NCBI GenBank assembly: GCA_964030785.1
Contig: OZ034972.1
Span: 49,667,538 to 49,731,537, forward strand
Direction: 5' to 3'
Source: Siderastrea siderea
Taxonomy: Eukaryota; Cnidaria; Anthozoa; Scleractinia; Rhizangiidae
DNA: 64,000 nt
The translations under genes and the position numbers were made by a program. Under the pieces are notes generated by a model that saw only the letters and a program-made list of their open reading frames with translations, was not told where the DNA came from and made no database searches. This document shows, in pieces, positions 34,809-46,310 of the stretch (its first letter is position 1; the number at the start of each line of letters is the position of its first letter).

Positions 34809-37800
34809 TTGCCCAGTCGCAATAAAGTGATTTTCCATTTGATCACAGGTTGCAAACACAACTTGCATAGGAAAAATTGTATTCAATTTTGAGGCTTTTT
34901 TAATTGAATATAAAATTTCCCTAATTTATCCAAATCTGTATCCAAATCTAAGATATTGCTAGCTAACTAAAAAACAGTTTCTCGCAAGCGAACGACAGGA
35001 TTAGGTCCGGTTGTATTTGTTATTATCATGATAACGCTAAGGCACTTGTTCTTCAACGAGTTCAGCACCCGGCATCTTGTCTTCCGCAGTTTTGCTACAA
35101 ATAGAAAGTTGGTAACAAGTTCGATAAATATTCAAGCTAGGAAAACACTGCTAATATTGATCGCCCATCTACAACTCTTGTCAAACTGCAGACACGGAAT
35201 TGATATTCTTTTCAAATGCAAATTAATAATTTGTGATACACCACTATAAACACAACTTACACAACTTTTCACTTGATCAGTTGTATGTTCGGATTGAATG
35301 GATCATGTTTGCCATCTTTTTGGTTTAGTCTTTGGTGGAACGAGTTTTTAAAAATCTGCTGCTTCTGAGAAGAGCCATTATAATATCCTTAGCTTATAGT
35401 AAAATATATTTAATAAATTTAAATTTAATTTGACTTGTGCAGTTGATAAGTAAGACAGTAAATATTTACTTAGGGAAGGTCTTTGATTCAGATCTTTACG
35501 TGAACTCAAACTACTGTTTGGATATGCATCACTGGAGGAGTATCTTGTGCTAACCGGAAGTACGCAAGTCGGACACACTGAGTGGATCGATGTGCGTGCC
35601 ACTGTAGCATTGTCTGTTTGTCTGATCTCCGAATCTTTCCAGAGAGATACGGTTTCTTTTTGACCAAGCAGAAAGAATATTGCATGGAGAGTGAATTCTT
35701 GGAGACACAAACTAGGGAACGTTTGTGCAAAGCCGGGCCGCGGTGTACCTGTACACAGGCAAGCGCGTGCGCTAGTGTATGTACATGTAAACACGGCGCA
35801 AGTGCCTTTTTTTAATAAATTAATAACAATGACATCAGAATTTATTGATGACACATATGGTATCAACGACGCTGAAATAACCAGAGTTATTAATAACTCA
35901 GACAACTGGTACAACGAATTTGTTTAGTTTTCCTGTTTAGTTTAGATTTGTTTAGTTTTGTTTAGTTTGACGTCAATTTGTCCACAAACTGTGCTTTGAT
36001 TACGTCAATAGTGATATATTTTTAAGTATTCCTAAGGTTACCCATCTGAGACTCAAATAACTGGTACTGAATCGATTTTTCTTTTTTCCTTTTTTCTTTG
36101 AGAAAACAACAAAGAAACCGAGTAAACAGTACATAGATAAAGTTACTGCAATAGAAAAAAATATTCACATATAGTTTTGTGTCCAGTATAGTTTTCTTGA
36201 CTGAAACATAGCCGGATACAGGAAAACTGAAACTGCAAGTGGAAACGATCAACGTACTTGAAATTAATTGCATTTACGTTTGCTGAGGAGCAAAAACGAT
36301 TACGGTGAGAAACTTTTCTGGCTCAGCCAGTTTAACTAATTTAAAGTAGTTTTTTGCAATTCTGCTTTATCTTCCGGAACCGTCTCTTGGCTATCAAAAG
36401 AGGAAAATGACTAAACGTTTTTTAAAACACGTTAACTGGAGGGAATGCACCGTAGGTAGCATTTACTTTTTAAAGACACCAAAATACAAAGCAAACTAAA
36501 ATTAGCCTGTATCAGGCTCTAGTGTAGTGGGAATGGTGCAAATTGGAAAGCGAACCCTCTCTCTCCATGGCAGTTCCCATGGATTTTAGTTCGTATTTTG
36601 AGGGCCTCAGTTTTCTCTTGTAACTGTTGTAATAATTAGGGTTGGCTAAGAGGTCAATGGTTACCCTACCTTTCTTGCAACCCTTCTCCCCTCCCCTCCC
36701 CCTCCGATCATCTCTTCCTCATGTCACCCCTCCCCCTCCTGTTTTCGTTGGGGTGTTTAAGCCTGCGCGTGCCAGCCGATCAAGGGATCCCAACGTTTCA
36801 CAACTATTGCAGAATATATAGATATAGACCGTGCAATGAAGTCACACGTTCAGGATATAGCTTTTTTGTAGCTGTTCGCTATGATATCATAGCAACGATT
36901 TCGCCGTTCACTGAGCAGCTGTTAACATAGCAAGCACTTGCAATGAGTTCCTACAGACGTATTCACTTACGTTAGCAAACAGCAAGATTTTTCGTAGTTG
37001 AAAATAAACACTGATATCGATAACTCGGAGAACTGATAACGTTTCTGCGGTCGACTTTTTCTTCTGCAGGCGCATTTCTGACGTCAATTCGTGAAAATTG
37101 CGAAAATTAATAAGGTTAAATCTAGCAGCGGTTCAAATACATGTTTGCGTCTAGTTTCACCCTCAACTGAAACACGGACTTGAAAGAGACAGGAATCTAA
37201 TGAAAACAATCCTTGAAATTGATTGCAATGAAAAGTTTTCACTGGGAAGCAAAAAAGGTTCTAGTGCACGAGCTTCAGGTTTTCAGCTCAGTTTAACTAA
37301 TCGGCTTTATAATCGGAACTCTCACAGATGTCCAAAGAGGAAAATGGCAAAAATTTCTAAATAAAAGGACGAAAATTAGCACTTTCAGACATTCAAAGGA
37401 GTTCTGTATTCTGATCTCTTTGACATTGCTCTAGATGACTAATTTATGATTTACATTACATTACTGGCGAAAAAATACACAACACGAGGATTTTCTATAG
37501 CTGTAATTGGCAAAACTCTTTTTCCTCGGCAATACACGAAACTCTCTAAATAATAATGCTACTGAGTGTGGTTTGGGGAGAAGCCATGCATTTCTCTTCT
37601 ATCAATCCTATATTAACTTTCACTGTAAAAGACAAACAAGCAAACAAACAAAAACAGCAACTGCAAAAACAAAAAGGAGTACAAAACTGTTTAAGTCCCT
37701 CATCAGATCATTAGAGAACGTTCAGTCACACCAATGCCAGACCTCTGGCCGACAGAACTCCTCAGTGAGTAGACACTCCCTCGCTCGCTCGCTCACGCAC

Positions 37801-38614
37801 TAATTCAGACGAGTGTAACCATAACAAAGATTAGTGTTGCATGGATTGGGGGCACAAACAGATATGAAAATAGAAGGGCATCAATTTCAGTAAACAGACA
37901 TTTTTAGTGCTATCATTCGGCTACTCGGCAAAGTTGATACCTTATATAAGACAATCTCGCTCATGTCTAATGGCCATAGTGCAGTGAATTCTGTGTCAGG
38001 GAAAGGCGAAAACCAGGAACATCCTGGATTACCACTCGTTGACTGTTGAGCTATTTACAAGTTGCACAAGCTATATGCTAGAGGTTTAGCGCCAAGATGA
38101 GTTAAAGCAAAGCTGGCCTCAAAGTCTTGTTGAAGGAAGGAATTCCTTATTCGCCTTATTCAATTTCTTCAGTACTCAAATCTGATGTTCCAAGTACACC
38201 TAAGGCTACACCCTAACCTTGCTACTGTACAGACTACGATAACCGCAAGCTTGGATGCACTAACTTCTTTCCTGTGCTGTCATGTTTGCGACTCTTGGTC
38301 GGAAAGGTCTAAATGGCACTTTCACAAGATAACGGATGAGGAACCTTTAATTGACTTAATTATAAAGACCAATCAAGACTAAGAGAAGTTCAGTAGTATT
38401 TGTCTTCGCGTTGCCCTTGAATTTAGCCTTCAAGGAGGTCTTTGCCAACGTTCTCAGGAAATCGCAAGGCTTAGCGCCAGTCCTAACTTTCTTAGATCAG
38501 GATCCCAAAGGGAAGGAGGGGTAGGAATAGGGGGGGGGGGGGGGGGTCATTGGAGCCCTGGAGCCCCAAAAGTTTTGTCGTGGAACCCGGAGCCCGGAGC
38601 CTTTCATGACTTGG
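34809..38614. other. Array spacer between B3 and A4
   Basis: B-side spacer with moderate divergence from units 2 and 3: a small duplication ATCCAAATCT near 34,927 and an 18-bp loss near 35,575 in the GGATATGCATC block. The 178-codon minus-strand frame (35,378-35,914) arises from that loss and is not supported as a gene. A poly-G run lies at 38,530-38,546. Confidence 0.55.
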
Positions 38615-39024
38615 AGCCTGTCACTGTCACTGTTACTGTTACCGTAGCTGTAATTGTTACAGCTCTCTCATTCACTCACTCTTACAGCCTTCCTTCCGGC
38701 ACTGGACGAAAAAATGGATTTGGTACAAATTTCCTATCCTCATACATCAATTCGTTCGTACGGCCATTCACTCACTCGTTCACTTATTCCTTAATTCATC
38801 AATTCGCTTGTTCATTCGTTCGTTCGGAAATTAGCTTATTTGTTCATCAGTTCATTCAACAATTGCTTGATTAATTGATTGATTGAATAATTAATCGTTT
38901 GACTGACCGACTGACTGACTGACCGAGTGACTGACGTGACTGACTGACTGACTGACTGACTGACTGACTGAACTGACTGGCTGGCTGGCTGGCTGACTGA
39001 CTGACTGACTGACTGACTGACTGG
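38615..39024. repeat. Simple-repeat block with GACT array, 3' of A4
   Basis: CACTGT hexamers, TTCA/TTCG tract and GACT units 38,901-39,022, including one imperfect AACTGACTGG. Confidence 0.85.
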
Positions 39025-39113
39025 TTGATTGTTTGATTTAATTGATTGATTCTGTAGCAGCTCATGTATTCAAGAGACACTAAAAAAGCCTTTTACAACA
39101 CTGTCTCGTATCT

Positions 39114-40578
39114 TTTATTCTCAAAGTTTCAATCTCTGTAAGTTAATGTAAATAAAAAGTAAATACAAGATAAAACATTTACGCTGTCTACAGAATAGAA
39201 ATTCCTTTTGTGGATCATGCATCTGTGTATATATTTTACATGTGTTTCTAAGAAATAATAATAATAATAATAATAACATTTCTAAAGCGCCCTTTCCTAA
39301 CGGTCCAAAGGCGCTATTTACAATAAAATTATCAATTTAAAAAAGCACGCTTAAAAAGAACTGTTTTCAGCTGTCTTTTAAAAATGTCTAGCGATTCTGC
39401 ATCCCTAACATGTTGTGGAAGACTGTTCCAAAGCAACGGCGCAGCAACAGAGAAAGCACGGCGGCCATAACTATTTAGTTTGAAACCAGGCACGACGAGT
39501 AAATTTTTCTTTGCAGATCTTAGATAACGTCCCGGAATGTAGCTGACAAGGAGATCCTCAATGTAAGCAGGCGCTAGGCCATGGAGAGTCTTGTAGGTAA
39601 TGATAAGTATCTTAAATTCAATTCGGAGATCAATTGGGAGCCAGTGGAGACTCATAAGAACAGGTGTAATATGACAGAACTTGGGTGACAGAGAAACAAT
39701 TCGAGCAGCTGCGTTCTGCACACGTTGGAGCTGTTTAGTCACGTGCTTGGGTAAACCATATAGTAACGAATTACAGTAGTCAAGCTTTGATGTAATGAGA
39801 GCGTGAACAAGAAGCTGGGCTGCATCGAAGGTAAGATGTTTACAAATGAGGCTTATTTTACGGAGATGATAGAATGCTGATTTGCACATTGCTGTCACCT
39901 GAGGAACCATACTCAAATATTCGTCGAAAATAACTCCAATGTTGCCTGCTTTTGGTGAAGTCAGCACTCTCTCATCACAGACATCAAGATGTAACAAAGG
40001 AGGTCGAGCACGGTGTAAAGATGATATCAAAAGAAGCTCAGTTTTCTCTCTGTTTAATTTTAACTTATTCAAAAGCATCCAGGTATCAATTTCTTGTACA
40101 CAGGCTTCCAACTTACTCTTGCTCAATTCCATCTCATTGAGGGATGACGTCTCAAAAGTAATATATAGCTGCGTGTCATCAGCATAAAAATGAAAGCTTA
40201 ACCCATGTTTATTGGCGATGTCACTCAGTGGAGAGGTGTACAAGGAGTATAGTAGCGGACCAAGGACGGATCCCTGGGGTACACCAAACTGCAGAACATG
40301 ACGCTCGGACGTCGAACCATTGACATTCACAAATTGAGTGCGGTCACTCAAGTACGACAACAACTTATCACTTTTCTTCAGAGAAAAATATACAAATCAT
40401 CACTCGACAAACTGAGAATAAATATATAAAATGTACGAACACATTAACAATACAAATTCTTTTCACTTATTAAGTAAATAGTTCTTATCTCTCTTTAATA
40501 AAAGATACTTTAACAACCTCGATTTTTCCTTGGTTTCCGGTGTTTATAGCTACTTGAAGGTGCAACAATAACTAGATA
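39114..40578 (-). other. 3' UTR of A4, split by an L2 insertion
   Basis: The original poly(A) signal (39,114-39,119, minus) and AU-rich stretch are now separated by the 1.1 kb LINE insertion (39,256-40,358). It lies in the same orientation, so an A4 transcript would read into LINE sequence before reaching its old end. Confidence 0.55.
39256..40358 (-). mobile_element. 5'-truncated L2-clade non-LTR retrotransposon
   Basis: The minus-strand frame 39,332-40,363 (343 codons) encodes the C-terminal half of a LINE reverse transcriptase: GVPQGSVLGPLLYSLY, then the catalytic box FYADDTQLYI (about residue 60), the LKLNREKTELLLI region and the conserved tail LHWLPIDLRIEFKIL...APLLWNSLP. This order is that of L2-type elements. 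The N-terminal RT motifs and endonuclease are missing (5' truncation). The 3' end has an ATT-type simple repeat tail (39,256-39,277). The site is empty in A1-A3 and A5 (CTAAGAAAGGAAACAAC in A1). The frame is open to its natural stop, so the insertion is young. Confidence 0.85.
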
Positions 40579-41614
40579 TCAAAATATAAACCAACACAGA
40601 AAGCTCCCTAAGGGATCATAAATAAAGGCAACCGGAAGTTCAACTAAAGTCCATTTCCAAACAGTTTGTCCAGTTCTGACGTCACACCTCTGCACAAGTC
40701 CTCTGTGGTAATATAACACTGAGCGGCAGTAATGCGCACAATCAGGACACACAGCTTTGGTCAGGAACCGAGGGACACGATCAGGGTTATCATCTTGGGC
40801 CCAGCTCCAGGGGCAATGTGAGGTGCCTGGCATTTGCCTTGTGACGTCACGACCAACACGTCGGGGAATTCCCAGAGATGACTGCAAGGAGACAGAAGGT
40901 TTCTCCACAAACAAGAAATTTCGTCGGAGACGTTTGAGCGTCTTGTGAGGTTTTTGGTGAACGCCCGGGCAAGAGATTTGAAGAGACGTAGAAATGATGC
41001 TAACAAACACGGCAGCAACAAACAGCTAAAAGCAAGAAAACATTGATTTGTAAGTTAACAACAAACGACTTAACTTGTTAGTACTTGTCTTAGATTAGTC
41101 TGTCGAGTCTAAATTGACGAAATGTAAAACTGTCTTCAGTTAAAAATGGTTTTAGTGACGATTCAATTAAAATTAAATCAAAAGCTGTGAAATTAAACTG
41201 AAATCGATAAGCAAGAAAAAAGAGCACTTTTGTGGAAAACCGGAACCGGAACCAAGGTTCTGCCAATCAACCAATACCACTCGTCATTAAAAAGCCGGTA
41301 CCCATGACTAAGGAAAACACATCAAGTGTGAAATGATAGCTTAACTCTTCACTAAGCCCCAACATCTAATATCTCCTTATTTTTGTTACGACTGGTCATG
41401 CACACTAGCAGCCCATAATATTCCCACTCATCGAACAGTCAGACAGACACAACAACAAACATGAGAATATTAAATTCATCTTAAACAAGAAAATTAACAT
41501 GGAAACCTGTGTAGCAGAGAGGAGGGCAAATGAAAAACTTATCCCAGCCGTTTGTTAATGGAACCAATCGCATAAGGTTCTCACCTTTTCACGAGACAGA
41601 TTCATATTCAACAT
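40579..41614 (-). CDS. Interleukin-17-like secreted cytokine, copy A4 with extended C-terminus
   Basis: Exon 1 is 41,585-41,614 (MLNMNLSREK; Cys to Arg in the pre-signal segment), exon 2 40,579-41,025, 158 aa. N-terminal region PGVHQ (no extra AP as in A1), RLRR site and full IL-17-like core are present. A small deletion next to the stop turns DP-stop into DP followed by about 10 extra residues (LGSFLCWFIF), which adds a seventh mature cysteine and a hydrophobic tail. An L2 element sits in the 3' UTR. Coding otherwise intact; function of the tail unknown. Confidence 0.74.
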
Positions 41615-41699
41615 GTCCTCTCTTCTCGTCGTTGGAGTTCTTACAATGTTCTGAGGATGAGAAGTGGAATTGACTTGTCCCACCATTGAGGCAAACTGC

Positions 41700-41779
41700 T
41701 TTTATACAATACTTTTTTCCTCTGATGTAATTTCACTTAGTTAAAGGGCAATCTTTACCACTGAAAATGGTTTTTCCCC
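41700..41779 (-). promoter_or_regulatory. A4 promoter: TATA and kappaB/Dorsal-like site
   Basis: TATAAAA 41,700-41,706 and GGGGAAAAACC 41,769-41,779 (minus). Confidence 0.6.
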
Positions 41780-43038
41780 GTTGCACGATTACTTTTTGCC
41801 CAAGAAAGTGAATTTCCATTTCACCACAGGTTGTTAACACACTTTGCATAGGGAAAAAATTGTGTTCCATTTTACAGCTTTTTTATGTGAATATAAATTT
41901 TCCACAGTTTACCCAATTGGTTTGTTCATCGTAGCTAAATAGCATATTTTTGAAATAATAATTTGAAAAACGGTTACGCATAAACAAACGACAGATGTCA
42001 GGGTGTATAGTTTTTTTTTTGTATGATTACGCTAGGGCATTTATTCTTTAACGAGTTACTCGACATCTTGCTTTCCGCAATTTTGCTACAAATAGAATGT
42101 TCGTAACGTTTGGATAAATATTCACGCTGTTTATAGTCACTGTTTATGTTCACACGCAAACAACACCATTTTCAAACCGCAGACACGGAACTGATGAGTA
42201 TTCTATTCAAATACAAGTTACAGTTATTGTATTAATTTCCGATACACCACTACTTTGGATCAACTAGATCATTTTAGCCTTTTGTTGGTTCAGTTTTCGG
42301 TGGAGCGAGTTTTTAAAAAGACTGCTGCTCCATTTTAGCATCTTTAACTCATTTTGCAATAATTTAGCAACTTTGTTGGTTCAGTCTCCGGTCGAACGAG
42401 TTTTTAAAAGACTGCCCTTCCGAGAGGAACCAGAATAAGATCCTTTAGTTTCATTGTAAAATACGTTATGGCACATTTTATGGATCATTGATCGGAAAAC
42501 TGCGCAGAAGTTTTAATAAGATGATGTTTGCTATGAGATAATGTTTAACCTCAGAAAAAAATAATAATTTAATTTGTGCAGTTGTTAAGTAAGTAAATAT
42601 TTACAATGAGTACTTAGGGAAGGGTCATTTATTCAGATCTTTACGTGAATTCAAAACTACTGTTTGGATATGCATCGCAGATGGAGAATTTCATGCTAAC
42701 TGGAACTACGGAAGTCGGAAAATCCCAATTGCATATAGTGAATCGATGTGCGTTCCGCCGTATCTAACATTGCCCGTTTGACTGATCCCCCATCTTCCCA
42801 AAGAGATACGATTTCTTATTAACCAATGAGAAAAAAGACCGTCTTCAAGGAAGTCACGAACCAGAGAACGTTTGTGTAATAACCTGCACGCAGGCAAGAG
42901 CATACGAAAGTGTATGTTCTTGTAAAAACGGCGCAAGTAGATTTTTGAAAATAAATAACAATAACATCAGAATGTTCAAATTATTGACATTTACGATAAC
43001 AATAGAGGTCGATTTGTCCAAAAATACACATTGATTAA
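41780..43038. other. Array spacer upstream of A4
   Basis: A-side spacer without the 180-bp hairpin (empty site near 42,520). No gene. Confidence 0.55.
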
Positions 43039-43250
43039 GGTGTTTCGATACAGTTTTTTTGGGACCATACCTAACTTTTTGAATCGGCTCTTAGACAGTC
43101 TTCTCCTTGTCAGATCAACGTGAAATTTGCCCTACTTTTGTTGGTTTTGGATTGAACTTTAGCGTGGTTTACATTTTGTGAAAATCGATATTTCCTTGAC
43201 AACGATTTAAAAAGTGAGGTATGGTCCCAAAAATACTGTATCGAAACACC
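43039..43250. mobile_element. TTAA-flanked fold-back element, internally deleted (copy 4)
   Basis: Same ends and TTAA flanks. The left arm is kept to about TTGACAACGA and the rest is lost up to TTTAAAAAGTGAGG near the right end. The deletion differs from copy 3. Confidence 0.8.
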
Positions 43251-44577
43251 TTAAATCGAAAACTACTTTTTGGATATGCATCGCAGAATTCGAATGCTGT
43301 GCTAGCCGGAAGTACACAAGTTGAAAATTGGAAATCGCGTATTACCAGTGTACGTGCCACTCTATGTTACGGTGCCAGTTTAAACTACCACCAACAGTTA
43401 TCTATTTTAACAACCCTAGAACGCTACGTGACGGGAAGTTAACTATCTGCCGAGACGGTACGTGCAGGGTACGGTAGAAGTCTGAGAGGGTATGGGAGGT
43501 TTCTTAAAAAAATTGACTTTATAAGGGTGACACAATTACTGGTGACCCGGTAGTTTACATTGTGACCCACAAATAAGGACAGAAACAAATATTTGAAATA
43601 AACATAACCAGTAAGAATCCCAACTCGCCGGAGGCAAACCCGTTGGCTATTTACAGGCACGACCGAGGAGTTGAACTCAGGGCTACCGAGAACAACTCCA
43701 GCTGGTGTTCAGAGCGCGATTTGAACTCGGGGCGACCGAGTTGAAATCCAGCACCGTAAACCACTCGGTCCTGCTGCCTTCGAAGGTCGTGTGTCGGCAC
43801 ACAGGCGACGGCATGCGCAAGTGTACACGCATGTAAACCATTCTCCAGCCTTAGCTCCTTCTTCGTTTTCAACGCTGCGCGAAGGCTCTGGAGTTGACGC
43901 TTTAGCTCGTCATGCGTTTAACTCGTGACTCACCCTGACGGAGACTGCGGTTTCACTTATTTATGAATAAAAATAGCTCTGCAGATGAATGCTAACTTTT
44001 GTTTCGTACTTTTTTCCGAGATGTATTCACTCACGTTGTCTCGGAAAATTTTGATGATAATCACCAACATTTTGCGTGGTTAAAACTAGGCGCTGCTATT
44101 AATAACTCAGAGAACTGATAACGTTGTTGTTTTAATTTCTCTTCCCCAGGTGTATTCTCTGTCGTCAATTAGTGAAAACACTGAAAATTTGCAAAAATTA
44201 ATTGATGAGACTGAAAATACAATGTAGCAGCGGTCAAAGAACTACATTCAAATCAATTTTCTCTGTTTTCTAGCCAAAATAAAATAATATAAAAATATCT
44301 TTTATTTACATAGTGTATAAAAACGCTACGCAGAGTCGTAAGTGTTTTAATGATATATTTTAGATATAGCTTCTACTGAAACATATTGGATACAATTGAA
44401 CATCTAATGAAAACAATCAATGTCCTTGAAAGTGATTGCACTGAAACGTTTGCACCAGGAAGCAGAAACAGTTCTTATACGAAGGAATTTATCAGGTCGC
44501 TCAGTTTAAATACTTGAACGTATTTTCTACACTGAGTCCGCTTTTTATTTGTTTATTAACTATCTAATTGGTTAATC
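43251..44577. other. Array spacer upstream of B4 3' flank
   Basis: As 10,216-11,519, with a decayed SINE head at 43,703-43,778. No gene. Confidence 0.55.
43703..43778 (-). mobile_element. Decayed tRNA-derived SINE head, copy 4
   Basis: Homologous to 57,961-58,036. Confidence 0.5.
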
Positions 44578-44597
44578 GGATTGATTGATTGTTTGAC

Positions 44598-44645
<48 letters not shown>
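44578..44645. repeat. GATT tetranucleotide array 3' of B4
   Basis: GATT units interrupted once by GTTTGACTGATT. Confidence 0.9.
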
Positions 44646-44717
44646 GCTCATGTTTTCAAGAAACACTAAAGGAGCCTTTTACAACATTGTTATAACACTA
44701 ACTAAGTTTTCGTACCT

Positions 44718-45103
44718 TTTATTAAAAGTTTTAAACTCAGCAAGTTATAGTAGATAAAAATAACTTACAAAATAAGTACATCAACATTTGGTTGGTGTGC
44801 AAATGATCTACAGAAAAGTAATCCCTTTTGTGCATCATCTTTGTATATATTTTACATGTGTTTCTAACAACGAAACAACTTATCACTTTTCTTCAGACAA
44901 AAATATCCAAATCATCACTCAAGAAATTGAGAATAAATATATAAAATGCACGAATATATTAACTATATGAATTATATTATATTATATATTAAATAAATAG
45001 TTCTTATCTCTCTTTTATAATGTATACTTTATCAACCTCGATTTTTTCCTTCTCTTCCAGTGTTCCTAACTACTTGACTATACATGAACAAAGAAAGCTT
45101 CTC
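44718..45103 (-). other. Predicted 3' UTR of B4
   Basis: AATAAA at 44,718-44,723 (minus), with ATTTA motifs. Confidence 0.5.
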
Positions 45104-46154
45104 TTAGGGATCATAAATAAAAGCAACCGGAAGTTCAACTAAAGTCCATTTCCAAACAGTTTGTCCAGTTCTGACGTCACACCTCTGCACCAGTCCCCTG
45201 TGGTAATATAACACTGAGCGGCAGTAATGTGCACAATCAGGACAGACAGCCTTGGTCAGGAACCGAGGGACACGATCAGGGTTATCATCTTGGGCCCAGC
45301 TCCAGGGGCAATGTGAGGTGCCTGGCATTTGGCTTATGACGTCACGGCCAACTCGGCGGGGAATTCCAAGAGATGACTGCAACGAGACAGAAGGTCTCTC
45401 CACAAACAAGAAATTTCGTCGGAGACGTTTGAGCGTCTTGTGAGGTTTTTGAATTACGTCTGGGCAAGAGACTTGAAGAGATGAAGAAAGAAAACTAACA
45501 AATACGGCAATAGCAAACAGCTGAAATATAAGAACATTCACTGGTAAGTTATTAACAAACGACTTAACTTGTGAATTCTCGTTTTAAAGGTCTGCCGAGT
45601 CCAAACATACGACATGTGAAACCTGTCTTACAAATACTTTTATTGACGTTTCAAGAGTAAAATCAAAAGCTTCGAAATTGAAATAAAAACATAAACACGT
45701 AAAGTGACAAAGGAAGAACAATATTGCAGAAACCGGAAACGTGACCAAGGATCATTTAAAAACCACTCGTCATTAAATAGGGTAACTATGACAATGGAAA
45801 CCAAATCAAGTGTGAAATGATAGGTTAACCCTTTATCAGCCTGAAGTCTCAGCATCTAATATCTTCAAATTCTTGTTACAACTGGAAATGCACACCAGCA
45901 GCCCATAACATCCCCCCCCCCCCCCCCCCCATTAAACAGTCAGACAGGCACAACAACAAACAAGAGAATATTGTGGATTAAATTTAACTAAAACAAGAAA
46001 ATGAGAACGAAGAAATATGTCGCAGTTACTAGAAAAAACAATGAAAAATAGTCTCGGCAGTTTTAGTGGAAACATTGAAACATGTTAATTTAACAAATCA
46101 CATTAGGTTCTAACCTTTTTACAAGACAGCCTCATATTCAACATGTTCACTCTT
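45104..46154 (-). CDS. Interleukin-17-like secreted cytokine, copy B4 (two exons)
   Basis: Exon 1 is 46,125-46,154 (MLNMRLSCKK), exon 2 45,104-45,520, 148 aa. It is the most diverged B copy: VFVSFLSS in the signal peptide, ERPSVSL instead of EKPSVSL, and DVISQ as in the A genes. The IL-17-like core, six mature cysteines and DP ending are intact. The upstream spacer keeps a segment that the other B spacers lost. Confidence 0.77.
45913..45930. repeat. Poly-C run in B4 intron
   Basis: About 18 consecutive C in place of the CATTCCCACCC sequence of other copies. Length may be unreliable in the assembly. Confidence 0.8.
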
Positions 46155-46228
46155 CTTGTCGTTTGAGTTCTTACAAAGTTCTGAGGATGTGATGTGGAAT
46201 TGACTTATCCCACCATTGAAGCACCGAC

Positions 46229-46310
46229 TTTTATACACTTCTTTTTTCCTCTGATGTAATTTCACTCATTTAAAGCGCAACCATTTTATACTTGAAAAAT
46301 GGTTTTCCCC
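46229..46310 (-). promoter_or_regulatory. B4 promoter: TATA and kappaB/Dorsal-like site
   Basis: TATAAAA 46,229-46,235 and GGGGAAAACC 46,301-46,310 (minus). Confidence 0.6.
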
